From NCBI RefSeq assembly GCF_949628265.1, contig NC_088788.1, forward strand, positions 7,998,001 through 8,062,000: 64,000 nt of DNA, written 5' to 3'. The stretch comes from Cloeon dipterum. Lineage: Eukaryota; Arthropoda; Insecta; Ephemeroptera; Baetidae. This document shows positions 22,601 through 34,319 of the stretch, in pieces; the first letter of the stretch is position 1, and every line of letters starts with the position of its first letter. Position numbers and translations under genes: made by a program. Under the pieces are notes generated by a model. The model worked only from the letters and a program-made list of their open reading frames with translations, ran no database searches and was not told the origin of the DNA.

Positions 22601-23824
22601 CCTTTAAAAATGATATTTCAAATAATTAAAAGATAGCAAAAAAACAGGTATAAAAATTAATAAAAGACCATTTTGTTTCATAGTTTTAATTTAAAAAAAG
22701 GAATATAGCTGACGGAACAGTACAGGACCGGAAATCCAATTTTGGAACAGAAAAACCTTTCTTGAATACGTTTTAGTACATAAGGACTGAGCGACGGGAT
22801 TCGCAACGCAAATACAGCCGCATCCTTTATATAGTAGCGATGGATCTTTTATATTTAAATTTTTAATCTGCAAATCGATATGCTGTTTTAATAATCATAT
22901 AAATTAAAAGAGGACGGGAAAAATGACTAGGACTGGCGTAATTTGGAATTAGAGCTCCGGCGGCGGCAACGTGCAGATCGTGCAATCGCACCTGCAGCAG
23001 GGCGAGTTGGACCACAAGCAAACTTCCGTGTGGCCGTTCAGCTAAAACTTTGTGCCGTGCAACAAGGTGCTTTGCAACATTAGGTGCAACGCACTCGCAC
23101 CTCCAATAAATTGCCTTCTGGGGAAAGGCTCGTTGTTTTTGTTTATTCTGCCTTGTCATAAATACATAAAATAATGGGATATAAAATCACATAGCGGTTT
23201 TAGACAGAATTGGCGAACAGTGCTGGCAAAATAGAGCCAAAACGATCAATTATTATTACATGGTGCAATTATCTCTCGCCGCGCTGAGCCACAGTCGAAA
23301 CGTATCTAATCACTATTCTCTTTCCACAAATGCTTTTTGCAAAGGGAGGGTAATTCGGCCACGGTGCACTCTTTGAGCTCAGGTGGCAGATCGTCTATTA
23401 AAATTAGACGGAAGTGCACTCTCACAGGGAATAATTACATAAATTTTGTTCACGCGAACCTTTTAGAATTCATAATTTGATAAGCGCTTGTGTATAAAAG
23501 GGAGATTGTAGAATAAACAGAAATATGCAAAAAATAAATTATCCTCCTCTTTGAATAAATTACGCGTTCAATCTAGTCTCAATAAGCCATCTAAAAGAGA
23601 CTAGAAAAATGGGCAAACACGACTTGTATTTTGCTATTGTAACTAGTAACGGACGGGATTACATCGTAAATCTCCCAACATAAAAGAAAAAGGGAGAGGC
23701 AACAACGCTACCCACCCTTTTGAAAAGCGAACAATATGAAGTAATTAATCAGGCTAAAAAAGGTAACTAAAAAAGACAAGTAAATTTTAAACGTGCCACG
23801 AAATAATGCCACTCATCAGGGTGT
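19656..23824. repeat. Intergenic between genes D and E, duplicated modules
   Basis: About 19656-19880 is the LINE C-terminal remnant (WNDLPPKTVPQ), also found after gene B. 20440-20520, 20715-20910 and 20955-21065 repeat the modules after gene B. 22790-22870 and 22915-23100 repeat 10255-10340 and 10430-10640. Around 23290-23400 the minus strand reads DDLPPELKECTV..KKHLW, a decayed LINE C-terminus. 22080-22200 holds short imperfect repeats of the AGGACAGGAA/GGAATTCC type. No intact gene is seen. Confidence 0.55.
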
Positions 23825-23969
23825 CTGGGTGAGAGAGGGAGGAAAACTGGGTTGTGATATAAGACCATCAGCCAGCGAAGTGAACGGACGTGCCGGCCGA
23901 TGCTCTCTCTCTTTCCCTTCGCAGCCCTAAGTAGACGCCCTGCATTTTCTAGGACTGATTAAACTTCAG
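23825..23969 (+). promoter_or_regulatory. Shared promoter and non-coding first exon, gene E copy
   Basis: GATATAAG near 23856, CAGCCAGCGAAGTGAACGGACG, a CT-rich tract, CGCAGCCCTAAGTAGACGCC, then ACTGATTAAACTTCAG|GTACTG after 23969. The acceptor is at 24696, 60 bp before the gene E start. Confidence 0.6.
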
Positions 23970-24107
23970 GTACTGTTTTAAAATTAATATCTTTCTCTAT
24001 AACGCCATCAGAGGCAAATTTTCTAGTGTTGAGTCTCAATCTTTGAAAGAAACAATCAAGTTTCAAAATTTCTGCACCCCGTTTCAGAATTTTGCAACCG
24101 TATTTTT

Positions 24108-24527
24108 TTTTTGCTCTTTTTATCCCTGTCCGAGGACCGGAGGACCGGGAAGGGCGCGCACTGCACTAGCACGAAATGCTGAAACCCGGGTGCCAATATT
24201 ACCGCGAACGGATATTATGGGCGCACCAGGCTGCTCAGGGACCCACTCAAGGGCCACTTGCCTCCGCACCGAGGACTGCATTGAAACGCTGGACATTCGT
24301 CCCGTGAAGCCAAATCACGCATGCTGGAAAGGTGCAAACCAGCAAGTAGCGAGTTGGCGCCGGTGCGCCTCCCAGCCCGTTGAGCAATTTGAGCATTTCG
24401 AGTCACTAAACTAACCACTTTTTTTGCCATCTCTGACATTAGGTAGCCAGTATTAGAACTCCGAATTGCTCAAATACCTCCCATTGCTTTGACACTCCTG
24501 AGAGTGCCTTAACAATGCGAGCCAATT
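24108..24527 (-). mobile_element. SINE-like repeat, copy 1 (in gene E 5' UTR intron)
   Basis: About 420 bp. Read on the minus strand it begins TTGGCTCGCATTGTTAAGGC and ends GGGATAAAAAGAGC followed by an A run, as expected of a retroposed element. A 6-bp partial duplication (GGACCGGAGGACCGG) is seen near 24135. Open frames across it are by-products. Confidence 0.65.
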
Positions 24528-24756
24528 GAGCGTGCAAATATTTTTAAGTCAAACAACCTAAATCTAATCCCTTTAATGAGAGTGCTAATTTATGATCTAT
24601 ATCTCCTAAAATCAGTGGAAATATATAAATTACGGGTTTTCCTTGCAATTTTTCATTTTCAAAATATTAATTATTTTCTTCCTCTTATTTTTTCAGATCG
24701 GAAATATTGCCAACGTTTGTGCTATAGCTAAAAATATCAACCCCAAAGCAAAGAAA

Positions 24757-26203
24757 ATGGCACATCTGCAATACCTTTTGATAGTTTTTACATTAACTGT
24801 CGCCCTGGTTTCATCCATTCCGACAATTGAAACAAACAATCTCCATGAGAACCGCGGTGAGTGATATTTAATATTTTTTATATTCTAATAAACCTGACTC
24901 TTAATATTTATGTAATTTTCAGCACATAATTTGAAAAGACGCATTGTGGCTCTTGACAAGTATTTGACGACGTACTATTATATAAAACAGAACGAAAAAT
25001 TTGCGGATAAAATTTGGGTAAACATGGAAACGGAAAAGAACAAGAGCGTCGAATACATGCCGGATTTTTCGGTAATAGTATATTCAATTAAGAAAATGCT
25101 GTGTAAAATTATTAATTAATTAATTTTCATCTACAGTCCAGGTTAATTGAACTGCCCTTCAACTTTAGAGTGTTCGGCCTCAATGTCAAGTACGTTGTGG
25201 TGATGGCAAAGGGAGGAATTCGATCAGCCGACCTTGACCACCAGTGGAGTGCGATTCCTCTGAGAATTAACACGTTTGGTGAATTTACGCCTTGCCCAAT
25301 CAGATATCGTCTTGATAGTATGCATATATTATGATGATAATAATTCTAAACTTTTGATATATTGAACATTAATTTGTTTAGATGTTTCACTCACAGTCCA
25401 GTGGGAATTCGGCTACCAAAATTGCCAAAGAGGAACCGAACTGAGCGTCCAATTGAAAATTCACAATGATGGCAGAATTGATTTCATTTATAAGAAAATA
25501 ACTTTCGGAAACTTGAAGGATGCTCAATTTTCAGATGTTGCTAATGATTTTGGTCTGAGTTACAAGTACGAGGTGCCAGGTGAGTTCGAAATAGGTTTTT
25601 TAATAAATTAATAATTAAACAAAATTTACATAGGAACGAATGATAATTTTAATCTGGGGCCCCAACTGACTGTCAACGAAACTGTCATCAGGAACAATAC
25701 CGTCATCGTGCTTAACACTTTTCCGTTGTGCTCGATTTTCCAGGACAGCAAAAGCTGCCTGGTCGACGCGAGGAATGCGGGCCTTAAATGCTTCTGGTGC
25801 CCGAATATCGAAATTTGTTCCAGCACGGCGGACTTCCTCCAAGAGGTCTGGATGGTTAATTTCTGTAAGACTAAACCGAATGATGAAGGTAAGATTTTTA
25901 TCCTCATTTCAATTAATAACACTTTCCATAATTTTCTCCTTTTTTTCACAAACTTTTTATTTAATTACTAATTACATATTGTGCATATTATTTAAAACGA
26001 AAATATTTAGTGCCGTCCTAAAATACAATATTTTTTTAGTACATCCAGTCACGAGAGAAGAACCAGACTTCGGATTTAGCACAGGATGGGTCGTGGTGGT
26101 CATCATCATAGCCGCGCTTCTCGCCGCAGTGGCCATACTCGTCGCCTTTATTCGATATTGCCGTAAAGCACAGCCGAGTGAGCAACACAGCGTGGTTCCT
26201 TAA
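24757..26203 (+). CDS. PLXDC-like single-pass membrane protein (gene E)
   Basis: Complete six-exon gene, 348 aa. Exons are 24757-24856, 24923-25071, 25137-25317, 25382-25579, 25634-25888 and 26040-26203. Signal peptide MAHLQYLLIVFTLTVALVSS. Ectodomain block VQWEFGYQNCQRGTELSVQL...GRIDFIYK. The PSI domain is shorter than its neighbours: about seven residues are missing before CFWCPNIEICSST, and exon 5 is 255 bp against the usual 276. Exon 6 is distinct from all others: VHPVTREEPDFGFSTG, a long valine/isoleucine/alanine helix, then RYCRKAQPSEQHSVVP. The tail resembles a conventional basic stop-transfer with a short cytoplasmic end. Confidence 0.85.
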
Positions 26204-27914
26204 GGTTTTTTCAGTGCTTAAACCAATCCACTGAAAATAAGCCTTGAAATATCCGATCCATTTTTTATTTCAATTTCCTAATATGCATAGAAAAAACAAT
26301 TCTTTAAGAGGACACGGCATATAATGCATGTTCAATGAATTAGGTGTAGTTAATCGCAATCTGAAACTGAAAGACTTGATGTTGTATGCAATTCTTGCGC
26401 GCATGTTGTCTAAAATAAAAAAAAATCAAACCTAACCCTAAATTCTATTAATAAATCCGAATTTTCAATTAGTAACCTAAAAATTAGTTCATGAACAGTT
26501 AGGATCGAAATTTTCAGTAACATCCGGTAATTACTAAGAAGGTAAAAAATTATCTGACTCTGCTGACAGAATTGTTGATTATAATTTAAATTTTTGTTCC
26601 GTTTTTTGTACTGCTGTAAATTAGAAAACTGATTTTCCTTGTCTTCTTTTCTATTAATTTCTTGACTCTACTGAAATTGTGAGTTTCTGCTATTAAGTTC
26701 CCTAAGAGTGACAAATAAATTAAAATTAAATCGGCAGGCACCCAACATATTTTTAGAGCAAAATAAACGACGCTTTCAGAGTAAGACATGGCAAAGCTGC
26801 GCGGCTCGCTTATTCTCCGTTGTTCGTTTGCTGCTGGCCGGCCGGCCGGCCGGACTCTTCGTCTCGCAAGCGCTCCGACGGCCCATAATTGTCTAGGGCC
26901 GGGTTTACACTGCTGCGCTCGCTCACCTGTTTAGTGGCCGATTCAAGGCTTCTGCTGCTTCTTCACATTCGTCCCCCAGCTCAAACTGGCGCCTCTCGGG
27001 CCAGTGGTAGGTCAAAGAGTGTCACGACACGCATTAAAATGACATTTTGCGTTTATCTTAAAATTATTTGCAAATAAAAAACTCGCATTGTTTATGAATT
27101 CTTCACAGTTTCAAAGCATTGGTAGCCGATTTCCTAAAAAATTACAACAACAACCTGCGAAATTTTTATCAGTTTATTAAAAATAATTTTTAAAGTAAAG
27201 GTAAATAGGACTTTTAAAAATTTTCTGCCTCATTGTCAGACTGAGTGTGTGTTGAATGGAGTGTTAATTTTGTTTTTGGAAAAAGAAGGAATTCTTTGGA
27301 CAAAGAAATCGTAAAAGAAAAAGGAAAGGTTGCTACATTATAAAGACGTGTGATTTATCTTAAGAAATTTGGCTACCCATTCAACCATATAGGTACAGGG
27401 AATGTGTGAAGGGACTCGCAACGCCCTTTTATAGTAGCGATGGATCTTTTATATTTAATTTTTAATCCAGAAATCAAAAGGCTATTTTATTTTTTTATTA
27501 AAATTACCAAAATAATATAAAATTAAGCACTACAGGAAAAAACAACTTGAACTGGCGTGATTGGAATTCGGACCCCGGAAGCAATGTGAATATCATGCAA
27601 TTGCACCTGCTGCAGGGTGAATTGGACGTAGGACCACCGAACAAACAACCTTCCGTGTGTGGCCGTTCGGCCAACGCTTTGTTCCGCCGGTTGTGCAACA
27701 ACAGGCGTTGTTCACGTGCGTAAGCCGATTATTTCGCCGCCGTCCACAACACATCGTCCGATTCGGTTTCGCAATTCAAACCCAAAAGGAAAAGGCTAAT
27801 GCTTCAAAAATTTTGTAATAAACATGCGAGCAACAATAGGAAATTCCACTTAGATCGTAAACAGATAAATCAGGACAATTGCACCTGTTGCACGATAATA
27901 CCCTCTGCTCCAGA
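26204..27914. repeat. Intergenic between genes E and F, duplicated modules
   Basis: 26540-26620, 26795-27030, 27090-27135, 27410-27470 and 27535-27780 repeat, in the same order, the modules found after gene B. A GGCC tandem run of about 20 bp lies at 26837-26856. No gene is seen. Confidence 0.6.
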
Positions 27915-28061
27915 GGGTTAAGGCGAAAGAGGGAGAAAAACTGAGTGGTGAATGAAAGAGACTAACATCAGCGAGCGAAGCGGACGGATGTGCCTGCCGA
28001 TGCTCTCTCTGTCCATTCGCAGCCCTAAGTGGACAACCTACATCAAATAGAACTGATTAAG
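27915..28061 (+). promoter_or_regulatory. Shared promoter and non-coding first exon, gene F copy
   Basis: Almost the same as the gene C copy: CATCAGCGAGCGAAGCGGACGG, GCTCTCTCTGTCC, CGCAGCCCTAAGTGGACAACC, then ACTGATTAAG|GTACTG after 28061. No clear TATA box. The acceptor before the gene F start is at 29840. Confidence 0.5.
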
Positions 28062-28187
28062 GTACTGTCTTGCTCTGTAACGCCATCAGAAGCAAATTTT
28101 ATGGCGTTGGGTCTGAATCGTTGAAAGAAACAATCGAATTCTGGCCTATTTAGGGGGTTTTCTTCGAACACCAAATGGGTCGATTTA

Positions 28188-28592
28188 TTTACTGTACAAC
28201 ACGAAATTTATATTTTATTTATGATTAATACTGATCAATGGCATAGGGCCGGAGTTATTAATTTTTTAACTCCTGAAAATGTGTTTTTTTTTTTCATTTT
28301 TCGAGTTTGAGCGTTCGGCATTTGCGCGGCCGGCCACTCGGTGGGCGTCCCGGGCCCTTTCGCCAACAAATCACGCCACATGAACGTTTCATAGAGATTT
28401 TTTACATAGGCTCGTGCGGTACAAGCACAAAAGCGTGCGGCGCGATTTTTCTCTACGGTAAGGCACCTGCAGGGCGGAATATATGCGCTTGAAATACCAA
28501 AGTTCCGAGGGCGAAGAAAGCTGGCCGCCCGAGAGTCGCTCTGGGTGGGCCGCTGAACGGGCCAATGGCGCGCGCGCAGCGCCAAAACGCTT
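28188..28592. mobile_element. GC-rich insert absent from the paralogous gene C intron
   Basis: The intron of gene F aligns with that of gene C up to GGGTCGATTTA (about 28187) and again from TTTTTTATTACGAAAATAAA (about 28592). In gene C the two parts are adjacent near 11310-11330. The roughly 400-bp insert is GC-rich, contains CGGCCGGCC and GGCGCGCGCGCAGCGCC, and holds only incidental open frames. No target duplication could be fixed. Confidence 0.5.
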
Positions 28593-29840
28593 CTTTTTTA
28601 TTACGAAAATAAAAAAGCAAATAGATATCTTCTAGTGATCAAAATTTTAAAAATCGAATACGGCTTTTCTAGTCTCAACCTTTCCCTTGACAGTCAAATC
28701 AGTCTAAGGGTTCCAACCCTTTCATCGCTTTTTTACTATGCATAAATTAGAAAGTTTATTTTATTGTTGGCACCCCTCTGCGCAACCAAATTAGACGAAA
28801 ACTTCAATCACTGTGAAACCTCTTCGGTACCTCAAAAACTGCAAGTAAATTGGTGTGATATTTTTCCTAAATTCGACTCTTGTATCCCGAGATTTAGTTA
28901 TAAATATTTTTTTAATTACGATTAAGGTCTACATAAGAAAAAGACGTTTTCCACCAAACCTACAGGTTTCTAAGCATCTCACAAATACTGCTCACCTCCC
29001 CTAAATAGTAGCAAAAGGATGTTAGCTTCTTTTCCAATTTTCCACCCCATTTAAAATGGTTGAAAATATATTTTTACCAGTGCAAGAGGAAGTGTACAAG
29101 AGCGAGTGCCATGCAGAGGAGGACGAGAGAAGGGAGACGCAATAAATATAAAATAAGTTGGGGTAGGTCATGGTGGGTCCCCCAAACGCTTATTGTGAGC
29201 AGCTGAATGAGCACGAGGAGCGCTCACGCTCTCATTCATCTCCGCGGTCTTGGAAGCAGGTGGAAATAAATTCACCCACGTGCGGCTGGAACGAATGCTC
29301 GCGTATTCAAGCATTGATCCCTTATGGTTCCTGCACAGAGGTTGTCATTTAGTCCCCTGAAATGAGAACACAAATTGGCGGGAATTTCTCGAGCATATTC
29401 TCGCCCGTCTCTTCGATCGGGCTGATGGCAGTCGAGCTTTTAGCGCGTTCCTGATATTATCCCGATTTTTCTTTTTCCTCATAAGCCGTGATATATTACC
29501 AAAAGCAGAATAATTGTGTAAACTCCTTTTCCATCCATTAAAAATAGATTTTTCACTCGTTTGAAGCAGAGGATGCATGTAATTGCGCGTGCAAATTGTA
29601 TTAGTCGAACAAACTCAATCTTGTACATTCATCCATAAATCTAAACCCTTTAATGTAAGTGTTAAATAAGAGCAATGCCCTAAATCGGTTGGAATTTATA
29701 AATTGCTGTTTTTCCTTAGAGATTAAACCAAATTTTAACATAAAGAACTTCACCCAAAATCAATGGAATTTATAAAAAAATGTTAAAAATATTTTCTCAT
29801 CTCTATATAATAGAATTTTTCTCTCCTTCTTATTTTTCAG
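28593..29840 (+). repeat. Remainder of gene F 5' UTR intron, duplicated from gene C unit
   Basis: Collinear with 11330-12240, including the TATAAAA at 29147-29153 and the conserved leader-like block to 29350. No coding exon is seen; the 60-codon open frame at 29170 lies within the conserved block and carries no domain. Confidence 0.6.
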
Positions 29841-29892
29841 AGTGGAAATATTGATACTGCTTGTCACCATCTACATTAAGGTAGACAAGAAA

Positions 29893-31247
29893 ATGGATAA
29901 TCTGCGATTTCTTTTCATACTTTTTACAACTGCTGCCCTGACTTCACCAATTTCGACAGATTTTAGGAAAAATAACCACCGTGAGTGATATTTAATATTT
30001 TGCATTCTAATAAACATTATTCTAATATTTTATGTATTTTTCAGCATGTAGTTCGGGAATTTACACAGCGATTTTCGAAAGAGACCAGTATTTATCGACG
30101 CAAATTAATATCTACCACTGCGAAATAAATGCAAAAATGGATATGAACAAGAGTGTCGTACATGCACTGGAATTTACGGTAATAGTAATCGAATAAAAAA
30201 AATGCTTTATAAAATTATTAATTAATTTTCATCTTCAGTACGTGATAGTTCAACTGCCCTTCGACTTTGAAGTTTTCGGCCACAATATCAGGGAAGTGGA
30301 GGTGATGAGAGAGGGAGGAATTCGATCAGCCGACCCCGGCCTCCAGTGGGATGCAATTCCTCTGAGAATTAACCCGTTTGGTGAATTCATGCCCTGCCAG
30401 ATCAGACATCGCTTTGAAGGTTTAAATGATGATAATTATTATAAACATTTTATATGAATATTAAATTTATAGGAGGCTCACTCACGATCCAGTGGGAATT
30501 CGGGTATCATCATTGCAAAAATACATTAAAGCTGAGCTTCCAGTTGCACATTCAAGAAAGTGGCTTGATCTATTTCGTCTACAAGGAAATTCCGTATGGA
30601 AACTTGAAGAATGCTCGTTTTCGAAATATTTACAATAATTTTGGTGTGAATTACGAGTACAAGGTGCCAGGTTAGTTCGAAATTATATAGTTTTTCAATA
30701 AATTAAATTAATAAATAAAAACTTTTTATATAGGAACGAATGATGCTTTTACTCTGGGACCTCAACTGGACATCCACGAAGTGGACCTCAATAATACCAC
30801 CATTATGGTTCAACCTCTGCCGTTGTGCGCGAATTTCCATGACAGAAGTAGCTGCCTGAACGACGCGCACTATTTGAGTCATCCGCTTTCATGCTTCTGG
30901 TGCCCGGCCATCGGAATTTGCTCCAGCAAGGAGGACTTCCTCGAAAAGGTCTGGAGGGACAACGGCTGCGAGCCTCGTAATAGTTCTGGCCCTGGCAAAC
31001 ACATACCAGGTAATAATTTTATTCTCATTTCAATTAATAACAGCTTTCATGATTTTATCCTTTTTTACAAAACATTTTTATTGAATCTCAGTTTCATTTA
31101 ATGCCGTCCTGTAATGCATTTTTTTCAGAAGATGCAAACCAACACATGTTCGTCCAAGGATTTTTACTTGGAGTTAGCATCGCATGTTTCTTGATAATCT
31201 GCGCCGCCATAATTTTTATGCTAGTTATGGGATTTCCAACGCATTGA
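29893..31247 (+). CDS. PLXDC-like single-pass membrane protein (gene F)
   Basis: Complete six-exon gene, 331 aa. Exons are 29893-29980, 30045-30178, 30239-30419, 30473-30670, 30734-31009 and 31129-31247. Signal peptide MDNLRFLFILFTTAALTSP. Exon 2 is distinct and contributes two extra cysteines (PCSSG..., IYHCEIN). Exons 3-5 are near-copies of gene C: the ectodomain block IQWEFGYHHCKN and a PSI domain with CFWCPAIGICSSKEDF. Exon 6 ends in a transmembrane helix (FLLGVSIACFLIICAAIIFMLVM) with a five-residue tail. The exon 4 donor is GTTAGT and not the GTGAGT of other copies, still a usable GT. Leader exon at 27915-28061. Confidence 0.85.
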
Positions 31248-32795
31248 AAGATGCCATAAGTTTAGCATAATATATATCTTTTGTATTTTTATTCAAAATC
31301 TGGATTTGATTCCTATCAAAGTAAATTTTTCATCAATTTAGATGGATAGTCCTAAGAGGAAATTAACTAAGCAAAAAATATTTAATTTTACGGGAAATTG
31401 AGAAGAATCTTAAAATTAATTTTGTCTAGACTTTGTTCGTTTTTTTGTGCATTGAGTAGTTGAATATGATTCCTAAATTCCCACAAAAAAAATTGGAAAT
31501 GCATTAGAGAGTAAACAATAAAATATGTTTTTGCTTGTAACAGACTAAAACTTCTAATCCACATTTGTCACTAAATTATTCCAACAACCGTCAGCTGTTT
31601 GAATTAATGTGATTTTGCATTTGTGTTTAACAGTAATAAGATAATTATAAAATAATCAACTAACAACCAGCAATATGCATATTTAATGAATTATGTATAG
31701 TTGTAGGCAACCTGAAACTAGAAGACTTGGTTTGTAAAATTCTCGTGTGCATAATGTAAACATAAAAATAAATAACTGAAAACTGATGAATTCCAGAGCT
31801 TAAATTATTACCAATCCAAATTTTTAATTATAAACCAAAATATTTGTTCATGAAAAGTTAGAATAATTGCAATTTTTAATTATTTACCAGTAACATCCGG
31901 ATAAAATAATAACTGTCTTTGCTGACAGAAGTGTTGTTTAAATTTTAAATTTTTATTCCGTTCTTTGTATCGTTGGAAAAGAACAAAACTGATTTTCCTT
32001 GGCTTCTATTCTTTAATTTTCTCTGGTTGACTTAATTGAAAATATGAAATTCGTTAACTTTCTTGTGACGAAAAAAAATCAAATAGAGGTAAACGACCTA
32101 AGAAATATTTAGAGCAAAATGTTCGACACCCGGAGAGCAGGTAGACAAAAATCGGGTCGCATTGTTAAGGTAGTTAAAATAGAGAGACCTTTGAGAGAAA
32201 AGACACAATTTTTCTTAACAAAATATGAATATTTTTTAAAGATTGGTCACGTGCATGTTCCCTTCAGATAATATATAATATGAAAGGAATTTTTTACCAC
32301 CCGCTGAATTTTGTATAGAAACTGCGAACAATGTGTCCCTATTCCTGGAAAAAGGTAACAAGAATTCTCGGATCAGGCGCCCACCCACCATTCCCTGATA
32401 TCCTTTTTCAGGCTACCCAACTTGACGTCCACTCCCAAACTTGATTTTCACGCCTATTCATCAATTCCGACCATTGTCTATAATGCTCGGACAAAATTTG
32501 AACATCTTAAAGGCCACTGACCTTCGCCAGGTGGCGCCAGCTGGCCTGCTCAGGGGTCGAAACATGCTGCGCAATTGTTTCGACCTCGACGGTCATTCAC
32601 GCGCCGGGCGCAAGGTTGGCAAAAGGACCGAAGGTCAAAATCAGAAATATCCGCAGCCTACAATTTAAAAAAAAAATTCTATTAATTTCAATAATGCATA
32701 TTTATTTATTTTTCCTTCTTTTTTCAGAGCGAACAACGTTTAAGTTACCTTACAATATCAACCCCAAGGAAGGAGAAGAGAAATTTCAAGATAAT
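31248..32795. other. Intergenic between gene F and pseudogene G
   Basis: About 31890-31990 repeats the module after genes B, D and E (ACATCCGG..AATAACTGTC..CTGACAGAAG). The shared promoter/first exon is not recognisable here, so the pseudogene downstream may have lost its promoter. An acceptor-like pyrimidine tract ends at 32727. No coding gene is seen. Confidence 0.45.
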
Positions 32796-34100
32796 ATGGG
32801 TTTTACGCGATTCCTTTTTATGACTTTTACCGCTTTTATTATAACTGTCGCTGCGGTTTCATAAATATCCACAGATAAAATAATTAATTTCTGCTGTGAG
32901 TGGTCTTCAATATTTATAATTTATAATAAATCTGATTTTTAATTTTTATGCAATTTTTAGCAAACAAAATGCAAGAAACTTCTAGATGTAGCAGACCAGT
33001 ATAATTCGACGCGATTGACTATGGACCTGAGCAAAAATTTGGCGATAGTAGACATGTATTGGGTAGACATGATATTGAATAATTCCACCATTATCGAGCC
33101 AGGAGTATCGGTAATAGAAATCAAATTAGGATATGCTCTGTAAAATTATTAACTCTTTCATTTTCGTCTTCAGTCCACGATAATTCAACTGCCCTTCGAC
33201 TTTGAAGTTTTCGGCCACAATGTCAGAGTAGTGAAGGTGAGGAATTCGATCAGCCGACCCCGCCTTCCGGAGGAGTGTGATACCCATGAGAATTAAAACG
33301 TCTGATAAACTTGTGTCCTGCCCAATCAGATATTGCTTTTATGCTGGTTTGAGTGATGATAATATTTAAAAACTTTTTATATGAATAATTATTTTTTAGA
33401 TGGCTCACTTACGATCCAGTGGGAATTTGGATCCGACAATTATTGCCGAAATGGAGCGATTCTGAGATTCCAATTGAAAATATACAAAGATGGCAGTATC
33501 TATTTCGTCTACAAGAAACTTCCGTATGAAAACTTCAAGGAAAATATCGAAAATATTGGCAACAAATTACAAGGTACCAGGTGAGTTTGACACTATTTTT
33601 TTAATAAATTAAATTACAATCCAAAATCTATATATAGGATTTAATGATACCTTTAAACTGGGGCTCCAATTAAAAGTCAACGAAACTCTCATCAAGAGGA
33701 ATTCCGTCGCCTTGGTTAAACTTTTTTCCAGAACAGCGTAAGCTGCCTGGTCGACTCGAGAAATTTGAGGCCTCGGCTATTCTGCTTCTAGTGCCCGAGA
33801 GCCGGAATTTGCTCCAGCACGAAGGACTTCCTCAATGAGGTCCGGAAGGACAATAACTTTGAGATTGACCAGAATTATATTCCTGGCATATATACTCCAG
33901 GTAATAATTTTACTATCATTTCAATTAATAATAGCATCCAATATACATATTATCTAAAAAATATAATTTAATGCCATCCTAAAATGCAATATTTTCTTTT
34001 AGAAGATTCAAACCAGATTATAAACATCTACATCTTAGTCAAAAGATTCGCAACCGGAAACGTCGCAACGTACTATACTTCATCACCGCCCTCATTTGGT
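32796..34100 (+). pseudogene. PLXDC-like pseudogene (gene G)
   Basis: All six exon positions are recognisable but broken. Exon 1 (from 32796) encodes a signal peptide that stops at TAA (32862-32864). Exon 3 (about 33177-33350) has lost about 11 bp between GAAGGTGA and GGAATTCGATCAGCC, shifting frame. Exon 4 (33401-33591) is short and lacks its normal 3' half. Exon 5 (33639-33900) has an in-frame stop after the AACAGCG.. stretch and a stop in place of the tryptophan of the WC motif (TTCTAGTGCCC), and has lost its first PSI cysteine. A final exon scrap follows 34003. With several independent lesions it cannot make the protein. Confidence 0.85.
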
Positions 34101-34319
34101 TCTGTGAAAAAATATGTTGTATTTGTGCGCCACGTGAATTTGCATCGCCTTCTATGAGAGGTGCCTTAAACTATTAACTAAGCTTTTATGCCCTAAAAAT
34201 AAAAAGAACTGAAATCTGTTGAAGTTAGCCTAAATTATGGACAATCCGAATTTTTAATTAACAGTCGAAAAATAAGTTCATGAAATTGATGAAAAGTTAG
34301 AATTGCAATTTTTAAAAAA

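Noticed and set aside
24043..24439. 123-codon plus-strand and 74-codon minus-strand frames
   Set aside because: They run through the SINE-like repeat and recur broken in its other copies.
26836..26857. GGCC tandem run as a possible regulatory element
   Set aside because: Short simple repeat with no counterpart in the paralogous blocks at 9720 and 20765.
28235..28585. 116-codon minus-strand frame
   Set aside because: Product of the GC-rich insert in the gene F intron; no motif and no splice context.
29170..29352. 60-codon frame in the conserved leader-like block
   Set aside because: The matching block at 11917-12095 is conserved as DNA, but the frame carries no domain, so it is more likely regulatory or untranslated.
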